A stretch of 64,000 nt of DNA from positions 1 through 64,000 of the forward strand of contig JAWUVI010000014.1 in NCBI GenBank assembly GCA_034112445.1, read 5' to 3'. The notes under the pieces are model-generated. The model was given only the letters and a program-made list of their open reading frames with translations. It did not search any database and was not told the origin of the DNA. Each line of letters begins with the position of its first letter. The first letter of the stretch is position 1. Positions 8,196 to 15,719 of the stretch are shown here, one piece after another. This DNA comes from Pelagadaptatus sp034112445. GTDB taxonomy: Bacteria > Pseudomonadota > Gammaproteobacteria > Pseudomonadales > Cellvibrionaceae. The translations under genes were made by a program, and so were the position numbers.

Positions 8196-9566
8196 ATGGA
8201 TATAAAGACTATAATAATAATGCCCGTTCTTTGTTCTCTCCTATTGGTTAGCTCTATGAGCAAGTCAGATAGCGGAGCTACGATTCGGTTGTCTTGCTCA
8301 GAAGCCCCCACAGCTAAAATAGTTAAAGACCCAGTTGAGCTTTATACGAAAATTTTCAAACAAGCCGGAATGGATCTCGAGATTATTAAGACGCCTCAGG
8401 AAGAGGCTGTACATCGCCTGAAAGATCAAGAGTTTGATGGCAGTTGTGGCCGCCAAAAAGATTTTTTGAATGTCACCGGTATTGACCATATGGTGCGAGC
8501 TCGGACGCCATCATTGGTGGTTAAGTATGTGATTTTAACTCGATCAGATGAACCGGCCAGCAAAGTTCTGAGTGATGTAAAGATTGGCTACCAGGCCGGC
8601 CAAGTGTCATTAGATGGATTACTTAAATCTTTAGGTATACGTAATAGCCAACGCTTTAATCTCGAAGCTGATTTATTTAAGGCATTAAAATCTAAAAAAA
8701 TTGATGCAGTTTTGATTATGGAATCCTCGTATGATCTCTATGTTGATAAGCACCAACCTTCTTGGGTTAAGCTTCAGAACGTCTTATTTTCATCGCCAGT
8801 GTATTTGCATCTCTCGAATCGACATCAACAGTTGCTCGACTTTTTCGATCGACGCTACCCCTATCTTTTTGCGCAGCAGCAGAAAGTTAAATTTGATAAT
8901 GAGTCTACAATGGCGGCACAACCAGAGACAGCCTCTAAAACAGAGGCAGGCCCTGAGAAATTATTGAGATTCACCTGCCCGATAAGCCCAGATCATCCCA
9001 TTATGGCTGGATTTATGGCGGCGGCGACTAGAGTTTTTTCCAGTGTGGGTTATGAGTTTCACATGGAGTATGCTCCTAAGTTGCGAGCCTTATCACTGCT
9101 GAAACAGGGCCAAGTCGATGGCCATTGCGCTATGTTAGAAGCTTCAGGGCACGATGAGGATACCTGGCGTATAAAGCTTAATGTGCCTGTAGCACAAAGT
9201 TATGTGCAGGTGTTATCGATGGACCATTTGCAGCCAATTGGTTCGGTTGATGATTTTCCCGAGGCTAGGCGTGTTGGTTATGTCGCTGGTGATATGCATG
9301 TAGCCAAGTTGCTTGAAAAAAGTAAATCAGATCTTGTGACTGTTGCCTCCTTGACTCAAGGTTTAGTGCGGTTGGAGTCGGGGGAGCTGGATTATTTGGT
9401 CGAGTACTCATCAAATGTTGTTGGCCAGTTGGATAATATATTACTAAACAGGCCGGTATTTTCGGTTGGGTTATTAGATAAGGTGGTCTTTTACCCTTAC
9501 CTGCATGCTAGCCATAAAGCGTTACTTCCAGAGCTTGGCCGTAACGCCCATTTAATCAATCAATAA
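8196..9566 (+). CDS. Secreted protein of two tandem solute-binding-protein-like halves
   Basis: A 456-residue protein with an N-terminal signal peptide (MDIKTIIIMPVLCSLLLVSS). Two halves, about residues 29-225 and 255-450, repeat the same plan. Each starts with a strand ending in C (RLSCSEAPT, then RFTCPISPD), continues with a helix, then a segment ending FDGSCGR or VDGHCAM, and later a hinge-like strand (DVKIGYQAG, then ARRVGYVAG). This resembles the type-3 extracellular solute-binding fold found in periplasmic sensors and amino-acid binding proteins, duplicated. A linker rich in E, T and A joins the halves. No transporter genes lie nearby, so a sensory or scavenging role is possible but unproven. 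It is transcribed alone. Confidence 0.6.
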   Translation: MDIKTIIIMPVLCSLLLVSSMSKSDSGATIRLSCSEAPTAKIVKDPVELYTKIFKQAGMDLEIIKTPQEEAVHRLKDQEFDGSCGRQKDFLNVTGIDHMVRARTPSLVVKYVILTRSDEPASKVLSDVKIGYQAGQVSLDGLLKSLGIRNSQRFNLEADLFKALKSKKIDAVLIMESSYDLYVDKHQPSWVKLQNVLFSSPVYLHLSNRHQQLLDFFDRRYPYLFAQQQKVKFDNESTMAAQPETASKTEAGPEKLLRFTCPISPDHPIMAGFMAAATRVFSSVGYEFHMEYAPKLRALSLLKQGQVDGHCAMLEASGHDEDTWRIKLNVPVAQSYVQVLSMDHLQPIGSVDDFPEARRVGYVAGDMHVAKLLEKSKSDLVTVASLTQGLVRLESGELDYLVEYSSNVVGQLDNILLNRPVFSVGLLDKVVFYPYLHASHKALLPELGRNAHLINQ

Positions 9567-9603
9567 ACGTCTATTTTTACTCTGAGTGTTCCACGTTTGT
9601 ATT

Positions 9604-9632
9604 TAAAGCCCGATTACATTGGCTTTATTTTT
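9604..9632 (+). terminator. Intrinsic terminator after the tandem solute-binding protein
   Basis: TAAAGCC (9604-9610) pairs with GGCTTTA (9621-9627) across a 10-base loop and is followed by TTTTT. It lies 38 bases past the stop and overlaps the end of convergent xseA. Confidence 0.5.
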
Positions 9633-10945
9633 GTCACTTGAGATTCAATTTCTCCATCGATCAACCTTGTTTTAATGATGCTGCCTATGTTGACAGTGGT
9701 TGTTGTTTCAATGACATGATCATTTTCATCGTGAGTGATGCTATAGCCTCGTTGCAAGGTGTTTAAAGGGTTGAAGCTGTTGAGCAAAGCAGCTTGTTTG
9801 TTAACGTGTTGCTGCTTGCGCAAATAAATATTTTTGATTGTTGTCTGGAGCTGTCTACCAATCGCATCGATTTTTTGCTGCAAATGGATTATGTATTCTG
9901 CCGGATTGTTTGAGTTTAATTGAAGCTGAATGTGTTTCGATTGGTGTTTAACCTGCTCGATTTTTTTATGCATGGCCTGCTTTAAACGTTCTTCGAAATA
10001 ATCTAATGCTTGTGATTGAGCTTGAAGTTTGTGTCCCGGGTGTTGCAGCTTTGCGGATAAATGTTTGAGGTGTAGCTCGTGGCTGTTAAGTAGGCGCTGT
10101 ATGGCTTCTTGTAGCAGTAATTCTATACCATAAAAATGCTGACTCATGGCCTCACCATCAGGCGTGGCGATTTCGGCTGCAGCCGATGGTGTGGGTGCGC
10201 GATAGTCAGAGACAAAATCGGCAATTGTGAAGTCCACTTCATGACCAACAGCGCTGATTACAGGAATTCTACTGGCAGCGATAGCGCGCGCAACAGATTC
10301 TTCATTGAATGCCCACAGGTCTTCAAGTGAGCCGCCACCACGAGTGACAAGTAATAAATCACAGTCAGTGAGTTTGTTGGCCGTTTGCAGAGCTTTAACA
10401 ATTTGTGGGGCAGCCTCTGATCCCTGAACGGCTACGGGGAAAATTGATACGGGAATGCTAGCAAAGCGTCTCTCTAAAACATGCAATATATCTCTAACAG
10501 CGGCACCTGTCGGAGAGGTAATAATCCCAATATGCTTGGGTAATTCAGGAAGCGCTTGTTTTTTGTCTTCAGCAAATAAACCTTCGTGTTGGAGTTTGTC
10601 TTTTAGAGCATCAAAGGCTCTGTGCAGAGCGCCTAGTCCGGCGTCTTCCATATGCTCAACGATCAGCTGGTAATCGCCACGACCTTCATAAATACTGACT
10701 CGGGCGCGGAGTAAAACCTGTTGACCTTGTTGAGGCTGCGGGCGCACTGATTGATTCCGATTACGAAACATCGCACAACGAATCTGCGCGCCTGAATCTT
10801 TTAATGTGAAATACCAATGACCTGAAGATGGACGCGCCAAGCTGGACAGTTCACCTTCAACCCAAAGCATGGGCATGTGGGTTTCTAGTAATTGTCGGGC
10901 TTTACGGTTTAATTGGGAGACGGTAAGAATATCTTTGGTGGGCAT
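9614..10945 (-). CDS. xseA: Exodeoxyribonuclease VII large subunit
   Basis: Starting at ATG 10945 (MPTKDILTVSQLNRKA) gives 443 residues, close to the E. coli protein. The N-terminal OB fold (WVEGELSSLARPSSGHWYFT) is followed by the catalytic domain with GIITSPTGAAVRD, LLVTRGGGSLEDLWAFN and VISAVGHEVDFTI, then a long coiled-coil arm and the C-terminal LNPLNTLQRGYSI segment. With XseB it degrades single-stranded DNA. An open frame extends to 11023, but that would run into the upstream SDR gene and adds residues unlike the family, so the downstream ATG is chosen. Confidence 0.94.
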   Translation of the reverse strand: MPTKDILTVSQLNRKARQLLETHMPMLWVEGELSSLARPSSGHWYFTLKDSGAQIRCAMFRNRNQSVRPQPQQGQQVLLRARVSIYEGRGDYQLIVEHMEDAGLGALHRAFDALKDKLQHEGLFAEDKKQALPELPKHIGIITSPTGAAVRDILHVLERRFASIPVSIFPVAVQGSEAAPQIVKALQTANKLTDCDLLLVTRGGGSLEDLWAFNEESVARAIAASRIPVISAVGHEVDFTIADFVSDYRAPTPSAAAEIATPDGEAMSQHFYGIELLLQEAIQRLLNSHELHLKHLSAKLQHPGHKLQAQSQALDYFEERLKQAMHKKIEQVKHQSKHIQLQLNSNNPAEYIIHLQQKIDAIGRQLQTTIKNIYLRKQQHVNKQAALLNSFNPLNTLQRGYSITHDENDHVIETTTTVNIGSIIKTRLIDGEIESQVTKIKPM

Positions 10946-10980
10946 AAAAGCTTTCAACGCTGGCAAACAAGAGAAAGCTA

Positions 10981-11808
10981 TTATGGCATCTGAAAAAACC
11001 GCTTCAACAACTTTTCGAACCAAAGAGCAGGTAATAAGCGTTTTAATATGGGTGTCAGCTTTTGCACAGGCGTGCCCACGGTATAACGAACTCTAGGCTG
11101 CTCGGTATTAATGATGGTAATGATAGTGTCGCCAATTAATTGGGGAGAGGGTGCATTGTGCATTTCTTTGGCAGAGGTCTGCATGTTTAGACTGAAGTGC
11201 GGTTCGTAAGGTGAGTCTGGGTCTAAGGGTAAGTGATCGCGTTTGTCGAAAATATCAGTTTTTAAATCGCCGGGCTCAATCATGCAAACTTTGATGCCAA
11301 ATTGAGCAACCTCCATACGTAAACTTTCAGTAAACATTTCTACGCTGGCTTTGCTGGCCGAATAAACAGAGCGATAGGGTAAGCCCATTAAACCTGCCAG
11401 TGACGAAACGTTAACGATAAGACCGCTACGCTGTTTACGCATGATAGGCAATATCGCTTGATTAACCCTCAGCATACCCCAGACATTGGTGTCGAATAAC
11501 GCTTGTGCCTTGTCAATTGAGAGTGCTTCAATTGGTGATGAAGCGCTCACGCCTGCATTGTTGATGACAAGGTCTAAGCATTGTTCATGGGACATGATTT
11601 GGTCGATGGCGCTGCTGACGGAATCATCATTGCGCACATCCATTTGAATCATGTTGATCTTCGACGAGTCTGTGTGAGCTGCAAGAGTCTGAGTGTTTCG
11701 ACCGGTGCCGTAAACACGATAGCCCGCTTGCAGCAATCGGCAGGCCATAACTTGACCTAAGCCTGCCGATGCACCAGTGACTAAAGCAACTTTCTGTGGG
11801 TTAGTCAC
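10981..11808 (-). CDS. Short-chain dehydrogenase/reductase (SDR)
   Basis: A 275-residue classical SDR: the dinucleotide motif TGASAGLG near residue 11, the NNAG motif (VINNAGVSA), a catalytic Ser-Tyr-Lys set in VSSLAGLMG and YSASKASVEM, and the PGDLKTD cap region. It oxidises or reduces an alcohol/carbonyl with NAD(P); the substrate cannot be read from sequence. It starts 6 bases after the stop of the PLP lyase-like gene, so the two very likely form an operon. If the neighbour acts on sphingoid-type substrates, a ketone/alcohol partner role is conceivable. Confidence 0.88.
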   Translation of the reverse strand: MTNPQKVALVTGASAGLGQVMACRLLQAGYRVYGTGRNTQTLAAHTDSSKINMIQMDVRNDDSVSSAIDQIMSHEQCLDLVINNAGVSASSPIEALSIDKAQALFDTNVWGMLRVNQAILPIMRKQRSGLIVNVSSLAGLMGLPYRSVYSASKASVEMFTESLRMEVAQFGIKVCMIEPGDLKTDIFDKRDHLPLDPDSPYEPHFSLNMQTSAKEMHNAPSPQLIGDTIITIINTEQPRVRYTVGTPVQKLTPILKRLLPALWFEKLLKRFFQMP

Positions 11809-11814
11809 CTGAGT

Positions 11815-13293
11815 TTACTTTCTGAAATCATCTATAAATGCTTGGGCTTTATCCATTAACTTCACAGCTTCTGTGCCCAATTTAACCGCCAAGCCTTTAT
11901 CTTCTGAGCCGCTAAGAGAAAGCTCAGAGTTACCAGGGGTATAAGACTCTTCCATAATGGCCAGTACGTTTTTATCGATCATTCCTTTTAGCGGTACTTT
12001 TGCCACCATGCCGTACATAGCTGCAGATCCTTCGTAGGCTAATTCTGGATTAGATTTTACGGCGTCTACTGATTCACGCAGGTCAGCTAAATATTGATCA
12101 ATGGCTTGGCCATGGTTAACGTTGACCATAGCTTGCAGGGCGTTAGGCTTTTGCTGGCGGTTGATGTTCCAGCCCCGAGATTCCATTTGGTCGCCGACAG
12201 CAAAAATATTAACGCTGTTATCGATACTGCGATAAGCAAATACGCTCATGTCTGGCTCGCCGAGCACTTCTAGCTCATCTATAGCGTTAATGCCGTCTTG
12301 CATAGATTGAGCAATCTCTAGGGTTTTCTTGGTCATTTCTAAGAAGCCTTCATGGCCAATGGTTTGCAGTGATGCCCATGCCGCTGCAATGGCACTGCCA
12401 GCGCGTGTGCCTAATAGTGCGGGTGACGCGTATATACCGCCCGACCAGCCTGTAACCACTAAGAACTGGTAGCGTAAATAGCTCATGTCTTTATATAAAA
12501 TAACGGAGGCGCCTTTAGCGGCGTAGCCGTATTTATGGACATCAGCTGACATGGAGGTTACGCCGGGAACGGAAAAATCAAAGTCCAAAATGTCGTGGCC
12601 TAATTCACGGACAAAAGGCAACATAAAGCCACCAAGACAGGCATCTACGTGCAGTGGAATTTTCTTTTTCAGAGCCAGTTTGCCAAGCTCTTCAATTGGA
12701 TCGATAACGCCAAATGGACATGATATGGCTGAGCCTACTAATAAAATGGTATTGCGATTAATCAGCTTCTTCATGGCTTTGATGTTCGCCCGGTAATCTT
12801 TACCAACGGGTGCGTGAATAATTTCAACATCAAAATACTTTGCGGCTTTATCAAATGCTACGTGTACCGATGAAGGTACTATCATGTTTGGGCGACGTAT
12901 CCATGGCTTTTTCTTGCGGGCGCGATCGCGGTACGTTTTAACCGCCATTAAAATACTCTCTGTTCCGCCAGAGGTCATGGTGCCAACTACATTTTCATCG
13001 CCTTGCAGCATGTTGGCGGCCATGCGGACCACATCAGTTTCAAAATGCTTAAGGCTTTTAAATGCCATTGGGTTGAGATAGTTGGTAGAGAAGAACATGT
13101 TGTGCGCTTCTTTGATGGTTGAGTAATGTTCATCGTCTTTGTGATAAACCAAACTCCACACTTTACCGTTTTTATAATCAGTATCTTCGGTGGCTGCATT
13201 TTTCATGGCGGCTAATAATTGATCTTTGGGGATGCCATTTTCTGGTATTAAACCATTAAATAAAGTGCTGTCTGTCTGCTTTGTTGTAGCCAT
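11815..13293 (-). CDS. PLP-dependent lyase of the sphingosine-1-phosphate lyase / group II decarboxylase type
   Basis: The 492-residue fold-type I PLP enzyme carries GTMTSGGTESI in the cofactor-phosphate region, HVDACLGGFMLPF with the PLP-ring Asp, and DVHKYGYAAKGASV with the Schiff-base Lys254. The HKYG-x-x-x-KG pattern is typical of sphingosine-1-phosphate lyases (Dpl1/SGPL1), more so than of glutamate decarboxylases. Known members cleave long-chain base phosphates to phosphoethanolamine and a fatty aldehyde; in bacteria the substrate is often untested. No membrane anchor is present, unlike eukaryotic forms. It probably shares a transcript with the downstream SDR. Confidence 0.8.
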   Translation of the reverse strand: MATTKQTDSTLFNGLIPENGIPKDQLLAAMKNAATEDTDYKNGKVWSLVYHKDDEHYSTIKEAHNMFFSTNYLNPMAFKSLKHFETDVVRMAANMLQGDENVVGTMTSGGTESILMAVKTYRDRARKKKPWIRRPNMIVPSSVHVAFDKAAKYFDVEIIHAPVGKDYRANIKAMKKLINRNTILLVGSAISCPFGVIDPIEELGKLALKKKIPLHVDACLGGFMLPFVRELGHDILDFDFSVPGVTSMSADVHKYGYAAKGASVILYKDMSYLRYQFLVVTGWSGGIYASPALLGTRAGSAIAAAWASLQTIGHEGFLEMTKKTLEIAQSMQDGINAIDELEVLGEPDMSVFAYRSIDNSVNIFAVGDQMESRGWNINRQQKPNALQAMVNVNHGQAIDQYLADLRESVDAVKSNPELAYEGSAAMYGMVAKVPLKGMIDKNVLAIMEESYTPGNSELSLSGSEDKGLAVKLGTEAVKLMDKAQAFIDDFRK

Positions 13294-13394
13294 AATGCTC
13301 TCCGAAAATTTAAATCGACTGTTGTATTAAGTTGTTGCATGAATAGTTGTCTTAGCTTTTTGAAATAAGTTGTTAGCTGACCATTGTGTTATGA

Positions 13395-13426
13395 AAAATA
13401 AATTGTTTAAAAAATAAATTGTTTAA
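13395..13426. repeat. Perfect 16-bp tandem duplication spanning the stop of the DUF819 gene
   Basis: The 16-base unit AAAATAAATTGTTTAA occurs twice without mismatch, at 13395-13410 and 13411-13426. The gene's stop (13407-13409 on the minus strand) lies at the junction side of the first copy, so the last codons and the stop are duplicated downstream. Confidence 0.95.
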
Positions 13427-14654
13427 ATAAGTAAGCGACACTGATACCGAGAATGTTGCCAAGTGCATAGCCCAGTACACCAACGGTGATTCCGGATAAT
13501 AAAACCTCTCTATTCTTGAGTGCGCCGGCAATCATGGCAATAAAGGGTGGGGAGCAAATAGCCGCCACGGAGGTAACAATGAACGTGTCTGTATCCACTT
13601 TAAAGAACCGACAAATAAGGGCGTGTATAAACATTGAGCCAAACACAATACTCATCAAAAATAAGGCTAAGGTCATATCCATCTGACTTAATATATCACC
13701 AGTAATCATAGAGCCTAGGATGACGCAGAAGCACAAGACAATGTACATGCCCAGCTCAAAGGTGTAGGCAATCGTGCGGATTCGCTCTACAGATGAGGCG
13801 GCTAAAGTCATCAGGGTTAGACTGATCATGGTGATGGCCATTTGTTGTTCGCCGCCTATGAGATGGGCTATTAAAATGGCTAGGCCTGCGATACCCGATG
13901 TGAGTATGACGGCTGGGATTAAACCTTTAATGGTTTGCCACTGCAGTAAATGACCATAGTTCTCAGTGCTTTCAAGCTCTTGACTTGCGCTGTCTGCAAT
14001 TGCTTGGCTACCGTCTAATTCGCTTGCAGGCAAAGCTGTTGAAGTATGACTTTTAAACGCAGGTAAGAAATTTAAAAATACCCGCTGGGCAATTGTGGCC
14101 ATAAAAACGATATAAGCCATCGTGAAAATAGTGTCGTAAGTGTGCACCAAGAGAAACAAACTGTTGTCGACTTGTAATCCTTCTTTTACCGCTGCTAGGT
14201 TGGGGGTGCCACCTGTGTATAGGGCCGTTGATAAACCGACTAATTTCCAGATATCTTTGATTTCATCCTGGAATAACCAACCGCTAAAAACACTCATAGC
14301 AACAATTGCGGTGACACTGGATAGTGCGGCTATTAATGTATTGGGACCCAGATACAGCCACTGCTTAATATTGATAGAGAGCAGCATAAGTGGCAATGAT
14401 ATAACGATACAAATGGCGACTAAATTGTCTTGCAGTGTTTTTAATCCATCTGTTTCAATAGTTGAAGAAAATGTTTGAGCAATCAAAAAGCCGGCTAAAT
14501 AACACAATACAACCGACCCAATTTTATCTACCCATGAAAAGCGGTTGCAAGCGAAGAGTACGAGTGCGGGTAAAATAAAATACGTCGCTATAATCATTGG
14601 GGTGTTCATATTAGTGTGCTCATTTAATGAGTAGCTGTTTATTGGATTGGTCAT
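13407..14654 (-). CDS. DUF819 family integral membrane protein
   Basis: A 415-residue, mostly hydrophobic protein with about ten or more helices. The family pattern is visible in GLSTALYTGGTPNLAAVKEG, AAICSPPFIAMIAGAL and GVLGYALGNILGISVAYL. DUF819 (YjcL-type) proteins are putative transporters of unproven substrate. Two starts are possible: ATG 14654 or ATG 14609 (MNTPMIIATYF), the latter placing the first helix at the N-terminus. An imperfect dyad, TTGGT...ACCAA, overlaps the upstream ATG. The gene is divergent from the crotonase, with a 24-base palindrome between. Confidence 0.75.
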   Translation of the reverse strand: MTNPINSYSLNEHTNMNTPMIIATYFILPALVLFACNRFSWVDKIGSVVLCYLAGFLIAQTFSSTIETDGLKTLQDNLVAICIVISLPLMLLSINIKQWLYLGPNTLIAALSSVTAIVAMSVFSGWLFQDEIKDIWKLVGLSTALYTGGTPNLAAVKEGLQVDNSLFLLVHTYDTIFTMAYIVFMATIAQRVFLNFLPAFKSHTSTALPASELDGSQAIADSASQELESTENYGHLLQWQTIKGLIPAVILTSGIAGLAILIAHLIGGEQQMAITMISLTLMTLAASSVERIRTIAYTFELGMYIVLCFCVILGSMITGDILSQMDMTLALFLMSIVFGSMFIHALICRFFKVDTDTFIVTSVAAICSPPFIAMIAGALKNREVLLSGITVGVLGYALGNILGISVAYLFKQFIF

Positions 14655-14671
14655 ACTATAACCAATAATAT

Positions 14672-14695
14672 TAAATGGTACTATAGTACCATTTA
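14672..14695. promoter_or_regulatory. 24-bp perfect palindrome, likely operator
   Basis: The half-site TAAATGGTACTA is followed immediately by its exact reverse complement. It lies between the divergent DUF819 and crotonase genes. A second, weaker dyad (TTGGT-N9-ACCAA at 14648-14666) shares the GGT...ACC spacing and sits about 26 bases away. A dimeric repressor controlling one or both genes is the natural reading; no regulator gene is adjacent. Confidence 0.7.
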
Positions 14696-14715
14696 TATCG
14701 ATTTGATCTTAAAAA

Positions 14716-14749
14716 TTAAGTGTTATAACAATTGAAGTGTTATAAAAAT
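14716..14749. repeat. 17-bp tandem duplication in the crotonase leader
   Basis: Units at 14716-14732 and 14733-14749 share 15 of 17 bases, each with AAGTGTTATAA. Each unit contains a TATAA-like core, so the duplication could double a -10 element. Confidence 0.75.
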
Positions 14750-14776
14750 AGCCTTTGAACCAGGAGATACAATGAA

Positions 14777-15556
14777 ATGACTCTAGACGTAAAAGCCGTG
14801 AGTGTCGAAAAACAAGGCTGGATCACCATCATTGTGCTCCATAGAGCAAAGGTAAAGAATGCGGTAGATGGGCCAACAGCGCTGGCCTTAGAGGCTGCAT
14901 TCAAGCAATTTGAGGAAGATGAATCTGCACGGGTGGCGGTTTTCTATGGCGCTGGCGAGGTTTTTTGTTCCGGCGCGGATCTAAAGGCTATGGCAGAACC
15001 ACACTTACGTAATCGCATAGCGGCTGAAGGCCCAGGACCTATGGGGCCTTCACGGATGCTGTTGAAAAAACCGGTTATTGCCGCTATTGAAGGTTACGCG
15101 GTAGCCGGAGGATTAGAATTGGCGCTGTGGTGTGATATGCGGGTTGTCAGTGAAGATGCGGTTTTAGGCGTTTTTTGCCGGCGTTGGGGAGTGCCCTTGA
15201 TTGACGGCGGAACAGTACGGTTACCGCGTTTAATTGGTCATAGTCGAGCATTGGATTTGATCTTAACTGGACGACCAGTCAAGTCTCAAGAGGCTTTGGC
15301 GATGGGTTTAGTAAACCGAGTTGTGAATAAAGGTGACGCTAAAGTAGCGGCTGTCGAGCTGGCCCAAAAAATTGCCGAATTCCCTCAGTTGTGTCTGCAA
15401 GCTGACCGTATGAGTTCTTATGAGCAGTGGGATTTACCTCTGTCGAAAGCATTAGCTAATGAAGGACGCAGTGCCGAATCTGTGGTCTCTGCGGAGTCTC
15501 TTGCTGGGGCGGCTAAATTTTCGTCTGGAGAGGGTCGGCACGGCAGTTTTGAATAG
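14777..15556 (+). CDS. Enoyl-CoA hydratase/isomerase family protein (crotonase)
   Basis: A 259-residue crotonase. The oxyanion-hole motifs are FCSGADLKAM and AVAGGLELALWCDMRV. The first catalytic glutamate of hydratases (in GGLELA, E144 of rat numbering) is present. The second (E164, normally in a PEI context) aligns to Cys in VFCRRWGVPLIDGGT, so classical hydration is doubtful; the variant could be an isomerase, hydrolase or altered hydratase. AGGAG precedes both an ATG-AAA-TGA minimal frame at 14772 and the gene ATG at 14777, whose first bases overlap that TGA. It is transcribed alone ahead of guaB. Confidence 0.85.
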   Translation: MTLDVKAVSVEKQGWITIIVLHRAKVKNAVDGPTALALEAAFKQFEEDESARVAVFYGAGEVFCSGADLKAMAEPHLRNRIAAEGPGPMGPSRMLLKKPVIAAIEGYAVAGGLELALWCDMRVVSEDAVLGVFCRRWGVPLIDGGTVRLPRLIGHSRALDLILTGRPVKSQEALAMGLVNRVVNKGDAKVAAVELAQKIAEFPQLCLQADRMSSYEQWDLPLSKALANEGRSAESVVSAESLAGAAKFSSGEGRHGSFE

Positions 15557-15719
15557 CTCTCGATGCGCTTTTAGCCTATAATCGCGCGTTTTCTTGAATC
15601 TGTCATATAAACTTCAAAATATAACGATATCCTGCTTCCCGCTGTTGGAGGTATGGTTTTCTTATATTTCAAAGTCGACAGATGCAGTCTTAAATATTTA
15701 GAACGGGGTCTAATTTCTT

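Noticed and set aside
10946..11023. Longer N-terminus for xseA
   Set aside because: It would overlap the end of the SDR gene and adds residues absent from ExoVII proteins; the ATG at 10945 gives the family start.
14140..14478. Open frame of 112 codons on the plus strand inside the DUF819 gene
   Set aside because: It is the complement of a hydrophobic transporter gene and has no family features.
15549..15582. guaB promoter from TTGAAT and TATAAT
   Set aside because: The spacer is 22 bases, too long for a standard sigma-70 promoter; only the -10-like element can be noted.
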